Shown: piece after piece, positions 1 to 8,811 of the stretch
Numbering within the stretch: the first letter of the stretch is position 1
Layout: every line of letters starts with the position of its first letter
Source of the DNA: Oscillospiraceae bacterium
GTDB lineage: Bacteria > Bacillota > Clostridia > Oscillospirales > Acutalibacteraceae
Assembly: GCA_015065685.1 (NCBI GenBank)
Contig: SVPU01000005.1
Span: 1-64,000, forward strand
Direction of reading: 5' to 3'
Length of the DNA: 64,000 nt
Notes under the pieces: model-generated
What the model was told of the DNA's origin: nothing
Seen by the model: the letters and a program-made list of their open reading frames with translations, nothing else
Database searches by the model: none
Position numbers and translations under genes: made by a program

Positions 1-132
1 CGCCATAAATCTATTAAAAATGCCGAAAAAACCGATGAAAACGAGTCCTCTGATGACGGTATTGTAGATATTGGCAGTACGGGACACACTTTTAAGAAAA
101 TGATCGAGTCTTACGAAAACAGCATGAAATAA
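1..132 (+). CDS. C-terminal fragment of an unidentified protein
   Basis: An open frame enters from the left edge and stops at TAA 130-132, giving 43 residues. The visible part is a hydrophilic, acidic and Ser-rich stretch followed by a short charged helix-like end (TFKKMIESYENSMK). A strong hairpin terminator follows 18 bp later, as expected after a real gene end. No domain can be named from so little. It converges on valS. Confidence 0.5.
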   Translation, partial: RHKSIKNAEKTDENESSDDGIVDIGSTGHTFKKMIESYENSMK

Positions 133-149
133 GATTTAATCTTAAACTT

Positions 150-186
150 AAAAGCCGAGGGAAATATCCCTCGGCTTTTAAACTTT
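150..186. terminator. Bidirectional Rho-independent terminator
   Basis: A perfect GC-rich stem (AAAGCCGAGGG and its complement) with a 5-nt loop is flanked by an A-run on one side and a T-run on the other. It can therefore end both the partial gene at the left edge and the leftward valS transcript. Confidence 0.85.
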
Positions 187-192
187 TAAAAC

Positions 193-2826
193 TCAATTAT
201 TATTTTCTATTTCGGCAATGCTGTCCTCAATCAGCTTGATTTTTTCAAGCACTTTTTCGAGTCCTGCCTTTTGCTGTTCAACAAGAGCTGCAGGTGCTTT
301 TGCCAAGAAGCCCTGATTGTTAAGCTTCTTCTCAAAGAATTCCTTATCAACCTCGGCCTTTTTAAGCTCCTTTTTGAGTCTTTCCAGCTCAGCAGTGAAA
401 TCAACAAGCTCACGCATCGGCATATAAACGGTTGCCGCATCTGTAATAACACGAACTGCGCCTTCACTCTCGAAGCTATCGCCTGTTTCAACCTCTGAAG
501 CAGATGCCAAGCGGCAGATATATGCTTCACCCTTCATAAAGGTCTCATTGTCAGCTGACACAATACAAACCTTCGCTTTTCTTGAAGGTGGAACATTCAT
601 TTCTGCTCTGCGGTTACGGATTGCCTTGATTACGGTCATAATCTTTTCGAAATCGGCTTCTTCGCTTTCGAATTTAAATTCTTCCCTATATTTCGGCCAT
701 TCGGTAACCATTAAAGCCTCGCCATTATGCGGCATTGACTGCCAAATTTCTTCAGTAATAAAAGGCATAAACGGATGGAGAAGCGCCAAGGTGTTTGTGA
801 AAACATAGCACAAAACGCTTCTAGCCACATTTTTCGCATTTTCATCGTTTCCGTTAAGGCGTGATTTGCAAATTTCGATATACCAATCGCAGAAAACATC
901 CCAGATAAAATCATAAAGCTTTTGAACCGCAAGACCCAATTCAAACTTATCCAAATTATCGGTAACATCTGCAACCAAGGTGTTATATTTTGAAAGAATC
1001 CATTTATCCTCAAGCGCCAAATCATTGATATCAAAATCAAGCACTTCATCGCTTTCAAGATTCATCAAAATAAATCTTGCTGCATTCCAAATCTTATTGG
1101 CAAAATTGCGGCTTGCCTCAACACGCTCGGGAATATAACGCATATCATTTCCGGGGCTGTTACCCGTTGCTAAAGAGAATCTAAGTGCATCTGCACCATA
1201 TTCGGAAATAACTTCAAGCGGATCAACACCGTTTCCTAATGATTTTGACATTTTTCTTCCCTGAGAATCGCGAACAAGACCGTGGATAAGCACTGTGTTA
1301 AACGGCACCTCACCCGTCTGCTCAATTCCCGAGAACATCATTCTCATTACCCAGAAAGGAATAATATCATAACCCGTAACCAAGGTATTTGTGGGATAAT
1401 AATGCTTCAAATCCTCTGTTTCTTCTGGCCAACCCAATGTTGAGAATGGCCAAAGTGCAGAAGAAAACCAGGTATCTAGTGTATCGGGATCCTGCTCAAT
1501 ATTTTTGCTGCCGCAATGAGCACAAGCATGCGCTTCAGTTTTGGAAACTGTTATCTCGCCGCAGTCTGCGCAGTACCAAGCGGGGATTCTATGGCCCCAC
1601 CAAAGCTGACGGGAAATACACCAGTCTTTAATATTCTCAAGCCAATGGAAATAAACCTTTTCAAATCTTTGAGGCACAAACTTGGTCTCGCCATTTTTAA
1701 CAGCATCAATAGCGGGAGTTGCCAAGGGCTTCATCTTAACGAACCACTGCTTTGAAACTCGTGGCTCAACAGTTGAAGAACAACGGTAGCAAGTGCCAAC
1801 ATTGTGTGTGTAATCCTCAATTTTAACAAGCGCACCCTCTGCCTCTAAATCGGCAACAATTGCCTTTCTAGCTTCATAGCGGTCCATTCCTGCATATTTC
1901 GGATAATCATCAACGATTTTAGCGTCATCAGTCATAACATTGATAACTTCCAAATTGTGTCTGAGACCTACCTCAAAGTCGTTAGGGTCGTGAGCAGGAG
2001 TGATTTTAACAACACCTGTTCCAAAATCCATTTCAACATAATCATCCGCTACAACGGGAATCTCTCTGTGAACGATAGGCAAAATAAGAGTCTTACCTAT
2101 CATATCCTTATAGCGCTCATCGTTGGGGTTAACCGCAACAGCAGTATCGCCGAGCATTGTCTCAGGTCGGGTTGTTGCAAGCTCTAAATAACCGCTACCG
2201 TCTTTAAAGGGATAGCGCAAATGCCAAAAATGGCCTGCTTGCTCTTCATATTCAACCTCAGCATCTGAGATAGATGTCTTACAATGCGGACACCAGTTAA
2301 TTATTCTTTCTCCGCGGTAAATAAGACCTTTTTCATAAAGTCTTACAAACACCTCGTTAACCGCCTTGTTGCAGCCATCATCAAGTGTGAAACGCTCTCT
2401 GTCCCAGTCGCAAGAAGAGCCGAGTTTTTTAAGCTGTTCAATAATTCTTCCGCCGTATTGCTTTTTCCAATCCCAAGCGCGCTCTAAAAAGCCATCTCTT
2501 CCGATATCGGCTTTTGTTACGCCCTCTTCTCTCATTTTTTCAACAATCTTAGCCTCAGTAGCGATTGAAGCGTGGTCGGTGCCGGGAAGCCAAAGGGTAT
2601 CAAACCCTTGCATACGCTTGAAACGGATAAGAATATCCTGAAGTGTATTATCAAGAGCATGTCCCATATGAAGCTGACCTGTAATATTCGGTGGCGGGAT
2701 AACTATTGTATATGTTTCCTTTTCCTTTTCGCATTTAGCATGGAAATATTTTCCCTCAAGCCAACCCTTATAAATTCTGTCTTCAACATCACGAGGGTCG
2801 TATTGCTTGGCTAATTCTTTTGCCAT
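193..2826 (-). CDS. valS: Valyl-tRNA synthetase
   Basis: A class Ia aminoacyl-tRNA synthetase that charges tRNA-Val with valine in the cytosol. The sequence shows the HIGH-type signature as HMGH near residue 54, the KMSKS loop intact in [10 protein letters not shown] near 525, the editing-domain motifs ([13 protein letters not shown]), and a C-terminal coiled-coil of repeated Glu/Lys/Leu, which is the ValS arm that binds tRNA. Its length (877 aa) is normal. I start it at the ATG of MAKELAKQY because GGAG lies 8 nt upstream; a GTG three codons earlier sits too close to that site. It is monocistronic behind its own promoter and a leader of about 180 nt. Confidence 0.97.
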   Translation of the reverse strand: MAKELAKQYDPRDVEDRIYKGWLEGKYFHAKCEKEKETYTIVIPPPNITGQLHMGHALDNTLQDILIRFKRMQGFDTLWLPGTDHASIATEAKIVEKMREEGVTKADIGRDGFLERAWDWKKQYGGRIIEQLKKLGSSCDWDRERFTLDDGCNKAVNEVFVRLYEKGLIYRGERIINWCPHCKTSISDAEVEYEEQAGHFWHLRYPFKDGSGYLELATTRPETMLGDTAVAVNPNDERYKDMIGKTLILPIVHREIPVVADDYVEMDFGTGVVKITPAHDPNDFEVGLRHNLEVINVMTDDAKIVDDYPKYAGMDRYEARKAIVADLEAEGALVKIEDYTHNVGTCYRCSSTVEPRVSKQWFVKMKPLATPAIDAVKNGETKFVPQRFEKVYFHWLENIKDWCISRQLWWGHRIPAWYCADCGEITVSKTEAHACAHCGSKNIEQDPDTLDTWFSSALWPFSTLGWPEETEDLKHYYPTNTLVTGYDIIPFWVMRMMFSGIEQTGEVPFNTVLIHGLVRDSQGRKMSKSLGNGVDPLEVISEYGADALRFSLATGNSPGNDMRYIPERVEASRNFANKIWNAARFILMNLESDEVLDFDINDLALEDKWILSKYNTLVADVTDNLDKFELGLAVQKLYDFIWDVFCDWYIEICKSRLNGNDENAKNVARSVLCYVFTNTLALLHPFMPFITEEIWQSMPHNGEALMVTEWPKYREEFKFESEEADFEKIMTVIKAIRNRRAEMNVPPSRKAKVCIVSADNETFMKGEAYICRLASASEVETGDSFESEGAVRVITDAATVYMPMRELVDFTAELERLKKELKKAEVDKEFFEKKLNNQGFLAKAPAALVEQQKAGLEKVLEKIKLIEDSIAEIENNN

Positions 2827-2835
2827 TTTTTTCAC

Positions 2836-3014
2836 TCCGTTTGGAAATTTTTTCTTTGATATTTTTAAAATTTTTGCACAATATATATTTGTCGGTGATA
2901 AAAAGCGTTTGCAGCCTTGCCGACTATAAGAGACTGTCTTGTAAGTTAAAAACCCTAGGCGTATTAATTGTTATTTTACAATATAATGCCTTCTCTTTAA
3001 CTTTGAGGCAGTCT
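2836..3014 (-). ncRNA. Structured 5' leader of valS, no T-box signature
   Basis: The leader between the promoter and valS can fold into two elements. The first is a long rod: 3009-3014 pairs with 2931-2936 (AGACTG/CAGTCT), 2996-3003 pairs with 2943-2950 (AAGTTAAA/TTTAACTT), and inside it AGGC/GCCT closes a long AT helix. The second is a hairpin closed by GTCGG/CCGAC around 2891-2926, with an inner AAGGC/GCTTT stem. Aminoacyl-tRNA synthetase genes of Firmicutes often carry T-boxes, but I see neither the GGTGG-type antiterminator bulge nor a terminator here. The function is unknown; the base pairing was read by eye. Confidence 0.45.
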
Positions 3015-3020
3015 TTTTCA

Positions 3021-3048
3021 ATTATACATTATACGCACGCAAAGTCAA
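3021..3048 (-). promoter_or_regulatory. SigA promoter of valS
   Basis: On the minus strand TTGACT (3043-3048) and TATAAT (3021-3026) are 16 bp apart. Transcription would begin near 3014, at the foot of the structured leader. Confidence 0.75.
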
Positions 3049-3064
3049 GTAATATATAAATATA

Positions 3065-5308
3065 TTAAATATCTAATTTTGCTTGCTCTGCGCCCTCGCC
3101 CGAAGGCTTTTTGCTGCCTGCTGCAGGAAGATTTCTTGTTCTGTAACGGTGCTCTGATTCAAGCGTTCCTTTTTCATAAATAACCGCTTCTGAGATGCGT
3201 TGTCCTTTTTTCTGTGTCATAACAGAAATACCGCCGTTATCCTTCGTGGTTTTTGCAGGAATTGAAGCTGTGTTAACAATTAACATTCTGCCGTTTGTTG
3301 ATTTAAGCAAAATCTCTGCTTCTTCTCTTACATAAAGCACAGTGTGAAGAACATATTTTTCAGAATAAGCCTTAATAAGCTTCTTGCGGTTTGTTTTTGT
3401 CTCATATGATGAAAGCGGAACCTTAGCAATTCTGCCGTTATCAAATATGAAAAGCATATTTCCCTTATAATCTGCGGTTTCAACCATATAAATGGCATTT
3501 TCAGCCTCATCGAACTCGAGCTTTGAGGGAATATAATCGCCCATAACGCTTGCCTTTGAATCACTGAATTCTGCGGTTTTAGATTTATAAACCTGACACT
3601 TGTTAGAGAAGAAGAGCAGGTCAACCGCATTGGTGGATTCGGCTATTTGAGTGATTTCATCGCCCTCTTTTAGCTTCTGCTCACCGCTCATTCGAAGCGA
3701 CAACGGAGTAATCTTTTTGAAATATCCATCCTTTGTGAAGAAAAGCGTTACAGGTGAGTTATCCACCTCGATAACATCATCCTCTTCCTTACCCATATCA
3801 GCGCTTATAATCTCTGTTCTGCGGTCTTTACCGTATTTATCGGCAACGGCCGTAAGCTCCTTAATGATAATTTTAAGCAGCTTTGTTCTAGAACTTAGCA
3901 CGCTTTCCATTTCGGCAATCTCTGCCAAAAGGTTTTCTATATCCTTTGTGCGCTTTAAAATATATTCGCGGTTTAAATGACGAAGTTTGATTTCTGCAAC
4001 ATATTCCGCCTGTATTTCATCAATTCCAAAGCCAATCATAAGGTTTGGAACAACCTGCGATTCCTCTTCGGTCTCGCGGACAATTTTAATTGCTTTATCA
4101 ATATCAAGAAGAATTTTTTCAAGACCTTTTAAAAGGTGCAATCTGTCCTTCGCTTTTGAAAGCTTGTAATAAACTCTGCGCTTTACACATTCTTCTCTGA
4201 ATGCAACCCACTCAGAAATTATTTCCTTAACTCCCATAACTCTGGGAGATCCGGCAATAAGAATATTGAAATTGCAAGAGAAACTATCCTCAAGCGGAGT
4301 CATCTTTACAATTTTCTTCATTAATTTTTCGTGGTCAGCACCGCGCTTTAAATCAATAGTGATTTTAAGACCGCCAAGGTCAGTTTCATCGCGGATATCA
4401 TTAATTTCGGTTATTTTCTTAAGCTTTACAAGCTCGATAACCTTCTCAATTATGGCCTCCGAGGTGGTTGTGGGGGGAATTTCGGTAATATCAATGCAGT
4501 TTGCAGATTTATCATAACTCCAAACGCCTCTAACCTTAAAGCTACCTCTTCCCGTTTCATAAATTTTTTCAATTTCCTCGCGGTTGTAAAGAAGCTGACC
4601 GCCTATCGGGAAATCGGGGGCTAAAAGAGTGTCGGCAACATTGATATCGTTATCCTTAATGTATGCAATAGCAGTCTCGCAAACCTCTCTCAGATTGAAG
4701 GGACAAATCGAGCTTGCCATACCAACAGCAATACCCGTGTTTGCATTAACCAACACCGATGGGAATGTAACAGGAAAAAGCACCGGCTCTTTCATTGTTG
4801 CATCGTAGTTATCTACAAAATCAACCGTATCCTTATCAATATCGGTGAAAAGCTCGGCCGCAATAGGCGCTAATTTTGCTTCGGTATAACGCGAAGCCGC
4901 ATAAGCCATATCTCGTGAATAAGCCTTACCAAATGAGCCCTTAGAAGCAACATAAGGGTGCAAAAGTGCTTGATAGCCTTCAGAGAGGCGCACCATTGTT
5001 TCGTAAATCGCGGCATCACCGTGGGGGTTAAGCTGCATTGTTCTACCAACAATATTGGCAGATTTAATAGTGCTTCCATTCAGAAGGCCCATATTATACA
5101 TTGTGTAAAGCAATTTTCTGTGAGAGGGCTTAAAACCATCAATTTCGGGAATTGCACGAGACACAATAACACTCATAGCATAGGGCATATAGTTTGTTTC
5201 GAGTGTTTCTGTAATCGGCTGCTCAACCGTAAGCCCTGCACCTGCAATATAAGCATTGATATCAGGTTTGAAAGCTTTTTTTGTTTCTTTTTTCTTTCTT
5301 GGAGCCAT
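3065..5308 (-). CDS. parC: Divergent type IIA topoisomerase, subunit A (ParC/GyrA-like)
   Basis: The DNA cleavage and rejoining subunit of a type II topoisomerase. The catalytic tyrosine is in the block SRYTEAKLAP near residue 120. The winged-helix region and the long coiled coil (about 350-490) precede a C-terminal beta-propeller without a canonical GyrA box, so topoisomerase IV is more likely than gyrase. The drug-binding helix reads HGDAAIYET: Ala stands where GyrA usually has Ser83 and Glu where it has Asp87. Start: AAGGAT stands 8 nt before the ATG of MAPRKKK; a longer form from 5329 would begin inside a flanking repeat. The partner B subunit lies upstream on the same strand, separated by a small cassette. 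Confidence 0.85.
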   Translation of the reverse strand: MAPRKKKETKKAFKPDINAYIAGAGLTVEQPITETLETNYMPYAMSVIVSRAIPEIDGFKPSHRKLLYTMYNMGLLNGSTIKSANIVGRTMQLNPHGDAAIYETMVRLSEGYQALLHPYVASKGSFGKAYSRDMAYAASRYTEAKLAPIAAELFTDIDKDTVDFVDNYDATMKEPVLFPVTFPSVLVNANTGIAVGMASSICPFNLREVCETAIAYIKDNDINVADTLLAPDFPIGGQLLYNREEIEKIYETGRGSFKVRGVWSYDKSANCIDITEIPPTTTSEAIIEKVIELVKLKKITEINDIRDETDLGGLKITIDLKRGADHEKLMKKIVKMTPLEDSFSCNFNILIAGSPRVMGVKEIISEWVAFREECVKRRVYYKLSKAKDRLHLLKGLEKILLDIDKAIKIVRETEEESQVVPNLMIGFGIDEIQAEYVAEIKLRHLNREYILKRTKDIENLLAEIAEMESVLSSRTKLLKIIIKELTAVADKYGKDRRTEIISADMGKEEDDVIEVDNSPVTLFFTKDGYFKKITPLSLRMSGEQKLKEGDEITQIAESTNAVDLLFFSNKCQVYKSKTAEFSDSKASVMGDYIPSKLEFDEAENAIYMVETADYKGNMLFIFDNGRIAKVPLSSYETKTNRKKLIKAYSEKYVLHTVLYVREEAEILLKSTNGRMLIVNTASIPAKTTKDNGGISVMTQKKGQRISEAVIYEKGTLESEHRYRTRNLPAAGSKKPSGEGAEQAKLDI

Positions 5309-5322
5309 ATTCTCATCCTTCG

Positions 5323-5752
5323 AATTCATAATTCGTAATTCGTAATGCGTAATTACGAATCACACTTTTGAGTTTTGGTTATAGACATTAAAATTTTTAT
5401 AAGTTCTTCACAATCGGAATAAATACTTTTAAATAAGACATTGTCCATATAATCAGTTTCATTGAGTATTTCAAGCCAATACTCCGTTTCGCTGGCTTCC
5501 TTAAGAGCAATATTCATTTTTGAATAAAAATCAGCCTTGCTTTGACCTCTTATAGCCTCTTTAACATTTGCACCGATACTAGTACCGCTTTTTAGTATTT
5601 GTTTTGACAAAACATACTCTTTTTTACTGTCATTAAGGTATTTACTCAATTTAACAATCCTTATTGCGAAAGCTTTGCTTTTTATAACAATTATATTTTC
5701 CATTCTTTTTAATCCTTTAATTACGCATTACGAATTACGCATTACGCATTAA
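5323..5752. mobile_element. Small inverted-repeat cassette carrying a four-helix-bundle gene
   Basis: A perfect 22-bp inverted repeat (5334-5355 and 5718-5739) bounds one small gene. Both arms are built from a degenerate heptamer, ATTACGC/ATTACGA, which continues beyond the perfect part to about 5323 and 5752. The outer repeats abut the stop codon of parE and the ribosome-binding site of parC, so the unit looks inserted into a parE-parC operon. No transposase is present; non-autonomous mobility is inferred from this architecture. Confidence 0.6.
5353..5703 (-). CDS. Four-helix bundle protein (23S rRNA intervening-sequence type)
   Basis: This 116-residue all-helical protein matches the pattern of the four-helix-bundle family first seen encoded in 23S rRNA intervening sequences and related to the Avd accessory protein of diversity-generating retroelements. 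The hallmark is the central stretch around residues 38-62 (KSGTSIGANVKEAIRGQSKADF), followed by a conserved SETEYWL helix. The molecular role of free-standing members is not established. The stop codon lies inside the left repeat arm, and the gene is transcribed with the topoisomerase genes that flank it. Function here is unknown. Confidence 0.8.
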   Translation of the reverse strand: MENIIVIKSKAFAIRIVKLSKYLNDSKKEYVLSKQILKSGTSIGANVKEAIRGQSKADFYSKMNIALKEASETEYWLEILNETDYMDNVLFKSIYSDCEELIKILMSITKTQKCDS

Positions 5753-7731
5753 CTTATGTCTGCCTCATCAAGATACATATAGCCGTTTTCGGCAATAAAT
5801 TCTTTTCTGCCCGCCAAATCATCTCCAAGCAGCAAATCAAACATATGGCTTGTACGTTCGGCATCCTGAGGCATAACCTTAATAAGTCTTCTCGTTTCAG
5901 GATTCATGGTAGTTAGGTTCATCATATCGGGTTGGTTTTCACCGAGACCCTTTGAACGCTGAATCGTATATTTTTTATCCCCTATTTTTTCCAAAATATC
6001 GATTTTTTCCTTTTCATCATAAGCAAAATAGGTCATTTCCTTAGTACCTATTTCATAAAGAGGAGTTTCAGCGATATAAACCTTACCCTCTGAAATTAAG
6101 GTTGGCATTAAACGGTAAATCATTGTTAAAATAAGGGTTCTTATCTGGAAGCCATCGACATCGGCATCGGTACAGATTATAACCTTGTTCCAACGGAGTG
6201 AATCAAGATCAAACATTGAAAGGCCCTTGTTAGCCTTTGATTTAACCTCAACACCGCAGCCCAAAACTTTAATAAGGTTTGTGATAATCTCGCTCTTGAA
6301 AACCTTTTCATAATCGGCCTTAAGACAGTTGAGAATTTTACCTCTAACAGGGATAATTGCTTGGAATTCTGCGTTTCGTGCTAATTTACAGGAGCCCAAA
6401 GCAGAATCACCCTCAACTATGAAAAGCTCGCGCTCATTAATATCTTTTGAACGGCAGTCAACAAATTTATCAACGCGGTCAAGCATTGAATTGGAAGACT
6501 GCAAAGCCTTTTTAATGTTTACACGCTCGCGCTCGCTCTTTTCACGGCTGCGCTTGTTTATGAGCACCTGCTCAGCAATTTTATCTGCCTCGGCCTTGTT
6601 TTCAATGAAATAAATTTCCAACTGATGTCTGAGAAAATCAACCATTGCATCATAAATAAATTTATTTGTGATTGCTTTTTTGGTCTGGTTTTCATAAGAA
6701 GTCATAGTTGAAAACGAAGAAATAACCAACACAAGACATTCTTCAACATCAGAAAAAGTGATTTTGCTCTCATTTGCTTTATACTTGTTTGTTTGCTTAA
6801 TATAAGCATCAATTTGAGAAACAAGTGCCATTCTTGTTGCTTTTTCAGGTGCACCGCCATGCTCAAGCCAGCTTGAGTTATGATAATATTCTTTTAACGG
6901 GTGGCGATTACTGAAAGCTATGGCAGCGTTGATTTTAACCTTATATTCGGGCTTGTCCTCACGGTCGCGACCCTTGCGCTCTGTCTGCCAGAACTGCATG
7001 GAAGAAATCTTCTCTTCGCCGATAAATTCACTTACATAATCCTTGATACCGTTTTGGTAAATTATTTCTTGCTGAATAAAGCGGCTTCCCTGCTGTTCCT
7101 TGAAAACAAAAAGCAATCCATCGTTTACGATAGCCTGTCTTTTAAGCGTATCGATAAAATATTCGGTGGGAATATCAATTTCGGTAAAAACATCAAGGTC
7201 AGGCTTCCAGCGTATTTTTGTTCCGGTGTCTTTTCCCGAATATTCTTCCTTTTGAAGACCGCCTATATTAAAGCCCTTTTCAAAATGCAGGTTATATTTA
7301 AAACCGTCTCGTTTGATTTCAACATCCATATATTCCGAGGCAAACTGTGTAGATGCAAGACCCAAACCGTTAAGACCTATAGAATACTCATAGTCGCCAC
7401 CGTTGTTGGTATTATATTTACCGCCGGCATACAGCGTTTCAAACAAAAGAAAATAGTTATACTGCTGCTCTTTATTGTTGTAATCCACAGGCGCACCGCG
7501 TCCAAAGTCCTGCACCTCTATCGAATTATCCGCAAACTTGGTTACGATAATTTTCTTGCCGTAGCCCTCTCTGGCCTCATCTATTGAGTTTGAAATTATT
7601 TCAAAAACCGAGTGCTCGCAACCGTCAATACCATCCGAACCGAATATAACCGCAGGGCGCAAACGCACCTGGTCAGGTCCTTTAAGTTGGCTTATACTTT
7701 CGTTACCGTATTCAACCTTAGCTTTAGCCAT
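5749..7731 (-). CDS. parE: Divergent type IIA topoisomerase, subunit B (ParE/GyrB-like)
   Basis: The ATPase subunit that drives strand passage for the A subunit downstream. It has a GHKL ATP site (SNSIDEA, GRGAPVD, and GLNGLG in place of GLHGVG), the transducer lysine in ENQTKKA, and a TOPRIM domain with EGDSALG in place of the usual EGDSAGG and DADVDGFQIR in place of DADVDGSHIR. The acidic metal ligands remain, so activity is expected. At 660 residues it is ParE-sized. These substitutions set it apart from housekeeping GyrB, which must be elsewhere in the genome. It is the first gene of the operon. Confidence 0.85.
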   Translation of the reverse strand: MAKAKVEYGNESISQLKGPDQVRLRPAVIFGSDGIDGCEHSVFEIISNSIDEAREGYGKKIIVTKFADNSIEVQDFGRGAPVDYNNKEQQYNYFLLFETLYAGGKYNTNNGGDYEYSIGLNGLGLASTQFASEYMDVEIKRDGFKYNLHFEKGFNIGGLQKEEYSGKDTGTKIRWKPDLDVFTEIDIPTEYFIDTLKRQAIVNDGLLFVFKEQQGSRFIQQEIIYQNGIKDYVSEFIGEEKISSMQFWQTERKGRDREDKPEYKVKINAAIAFSNRHPLKEYYHNSSWLEHGGAPEKATRMALVSQIDAYIKQTNKYKANESKITFSDVEECLVLVISSFSTMTSYENQTKKAITNKFIYDAMVDFLRHQLEIYFIENKAEADKIAEQVLINKRSREKSERERVNIKKALQSSNSMLDRVDKFVDCRSKDINERELFIVEGDSALGSCKLARNAEFQAIIPVRGKILNCLKADYEKVFKSEIITNLIKVLGCGVEVKSKANKGLSMFDLDSLRWNKVIICTDADVDGFQIRTLILTMIYRLMPTLISEGKVYIAETPLYEIGTKEMTYFAYDEKEKIDILEKIGDKKYTIQRSKGLGENQPDMMNLTTMNPETRRLIKVMPQDAERTSHMFDLLLGDDLAGRKEFIAENGYMYLDEADIS

Positions 7732-7790
7732 ATTTTCTAATACTCCTCAAAGTGAAATTATCTTTTTAAAACTTAAATACAATTATAATC

Positions 7791-7820
7791 ATTATACACC
7801 ATATTTTGTGGTTTAGTCAA
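7791..7820 (-). promoter_or_regulatory. Probable SigA promoter of the topoisomerase operon
   Basis: On the minus strand TTGACT (7815-7820) and TATAAT (7791-7796) are separated by 18 bp, about 60 bp before the parE start. Confidence 0.6.
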
Positions 7821-7858
7821 GTAAAAACCCTAAATTTTGCAACTATTATGCCTGTTTA

Positions 7859-7887
7859 TTGACATTTTAAATTGATGATGATAAAAT
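7859..7887 (+). promoter_or_regulatory. SigA promoter of the esterase gene
   Basis: TTGACA (7859-7864) and TAAAAT (7882-7887) have the ideal 17-bp spacer. An AAGGAG ribosome-binding site follows at 7914-7919. Confidence 0.75.
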
Positions 7888-7927
7888 CTTTTTGTAATAG
7901 GTATGTTTCCCCTTAAGGAGTGTTAAA

Positions 7928-8767
7928 ATGAAATACGAAAAAATATATTTGAAAGACTTTTTTTCTGCTTTGGGCGATGGAAACCGTAACCCCACTCTCG
8001 AAATTTATTTGCATTATAACCTTAAGGAAATGGGGCGAAGTAATGAAAAGCGCCCCTGCTTGATAGTTTGTCCTGGAGGTGGCTACTCAATGTGCTCCGA
8101 GCGCGAGGCAGAGCCTATTGCGATGAAATTCTTGCCCGAAGGCTTCAATGTTTTTGTGCTCACTTATTCTGTTGCACCCCACCGCTTCCCCGCGCAAATT
8201 CGCGAAGTGGCTGCCGTTATGGAGCTTATTCATAAAAACCATGAAGAATGGAATTGTGATACTGAAAAAATTGCAATAATCGGTTTTTCTGCGGGCGCTC
8301 ACCTTGCCGCACATTATTCAACGATGTATGATTGCAAGGAGGTTCGCGAGCTTTTCCCCGAGAGCAAGCCTGTTAATGCATCTATCCTTTCCTACCCTGT
8401 TATAACTGCCGATTTTGAGCACGCACACAAGGGAAGCATTATAAATCTCATTGGGCACGAGCCCGAATCAAAGGAAGAGCAGGAATATTTTTCGTGCGAA
8501 TGTCAGGTAAACCAAAACACACCACCCGCTTATATCTGGCACACCGCTGATGACACCTGTGTTCCGGTTAAAAATTCATTTCTTTATGCAGAGGCACTTT
8601 CAAAATATAATATACCCTTTGAATTGCATATATTCCCCTCAGGCGTTCACGGATTATCCACCTGTGATAGAGAAACCCTTGACAATGTAACCGAAAATAC
8701 AATTTACACTCGCAAATGGCTTAGCGAGGTTAAAAAGTGGTTACAATCAACACTTAAATTAAAATGA
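7928..8767 (+). CDS. Alpha/beta-hydrolase, acetyl-xylan-esterase-like
   Basis: A 279-residue alpha/beta-hydrolase of the BD-FAE/acetyl-esterase group, which removes acyl groups from plant polysaccharides or xenobiotics. The oxyanion region is CPGGGYSM (residues 43-50), the nucleophile elbow is GFSAGAH near 118, the acid is in HTADDTCVP near 200, and the histidine is in SGVHGLS near 234. There is no signal peptide, so it should act in the cytosol on imported short substrates. It stands alone between a strong promoter and a terminator. The exact substrate cannot be read from the sequence. Confidence 0.85.
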   Translation: MKYEKIYLKDFFSALGDGNRNPTLEIYLHYNLKEMGRSNEKRPCLIVCPGGGYSMCSEREAEPIAMKFLPEGFNVFVLTYSVAPHRFPAQIREVAAVMELIHKNHEEWNCDTEKIAIIGFSAGAHLAAHYSTMYDCKEVRELFPESKPVNASILSYPVITADFEHAHKGSIINLIGHEPESKEEQEYFSCECQVNQNTPPAYIWHTADDTCVPVKNSFLYAEALSKYNIPFELHIFPSGVHGLSTCDRETLDNVTENTIYTRKWLSEVKKWLQSTLKLK

Positions 8768-8776
8768 TATAAAAAA

Positions 8777-8811
8777 GGCACAGTAACTGTTTTGTTACTG
8801 TGCCTTTTTAT
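8777..8811. terminator. Terminator between convergent genes
   Basis: The stem GGCACAGTAAC/GTTACTGTGCC has a short loop and T-runs on both strands. The stop codon of the opposing AraC gene lies inside the stem, so one hairpin serves both genes. Confidence 0.85.

Noticed and set aside
2836-3014. T-box riboswitch for valine upstream of valS
   Set aside because: No GGTGG-type antiterminator bulge, AGTA motif or leader terminator was found, so it is reported only as a structured leader of unknown class.
6901-7587. 228-codon open frame on the plus strand inside parE
   Set aside because: It is antisense to a conserved topoisomerase gene, lacks a ribosome-binding site, and its protein shows no recognisable pattern. 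It is a shadow of the codon use of parE.
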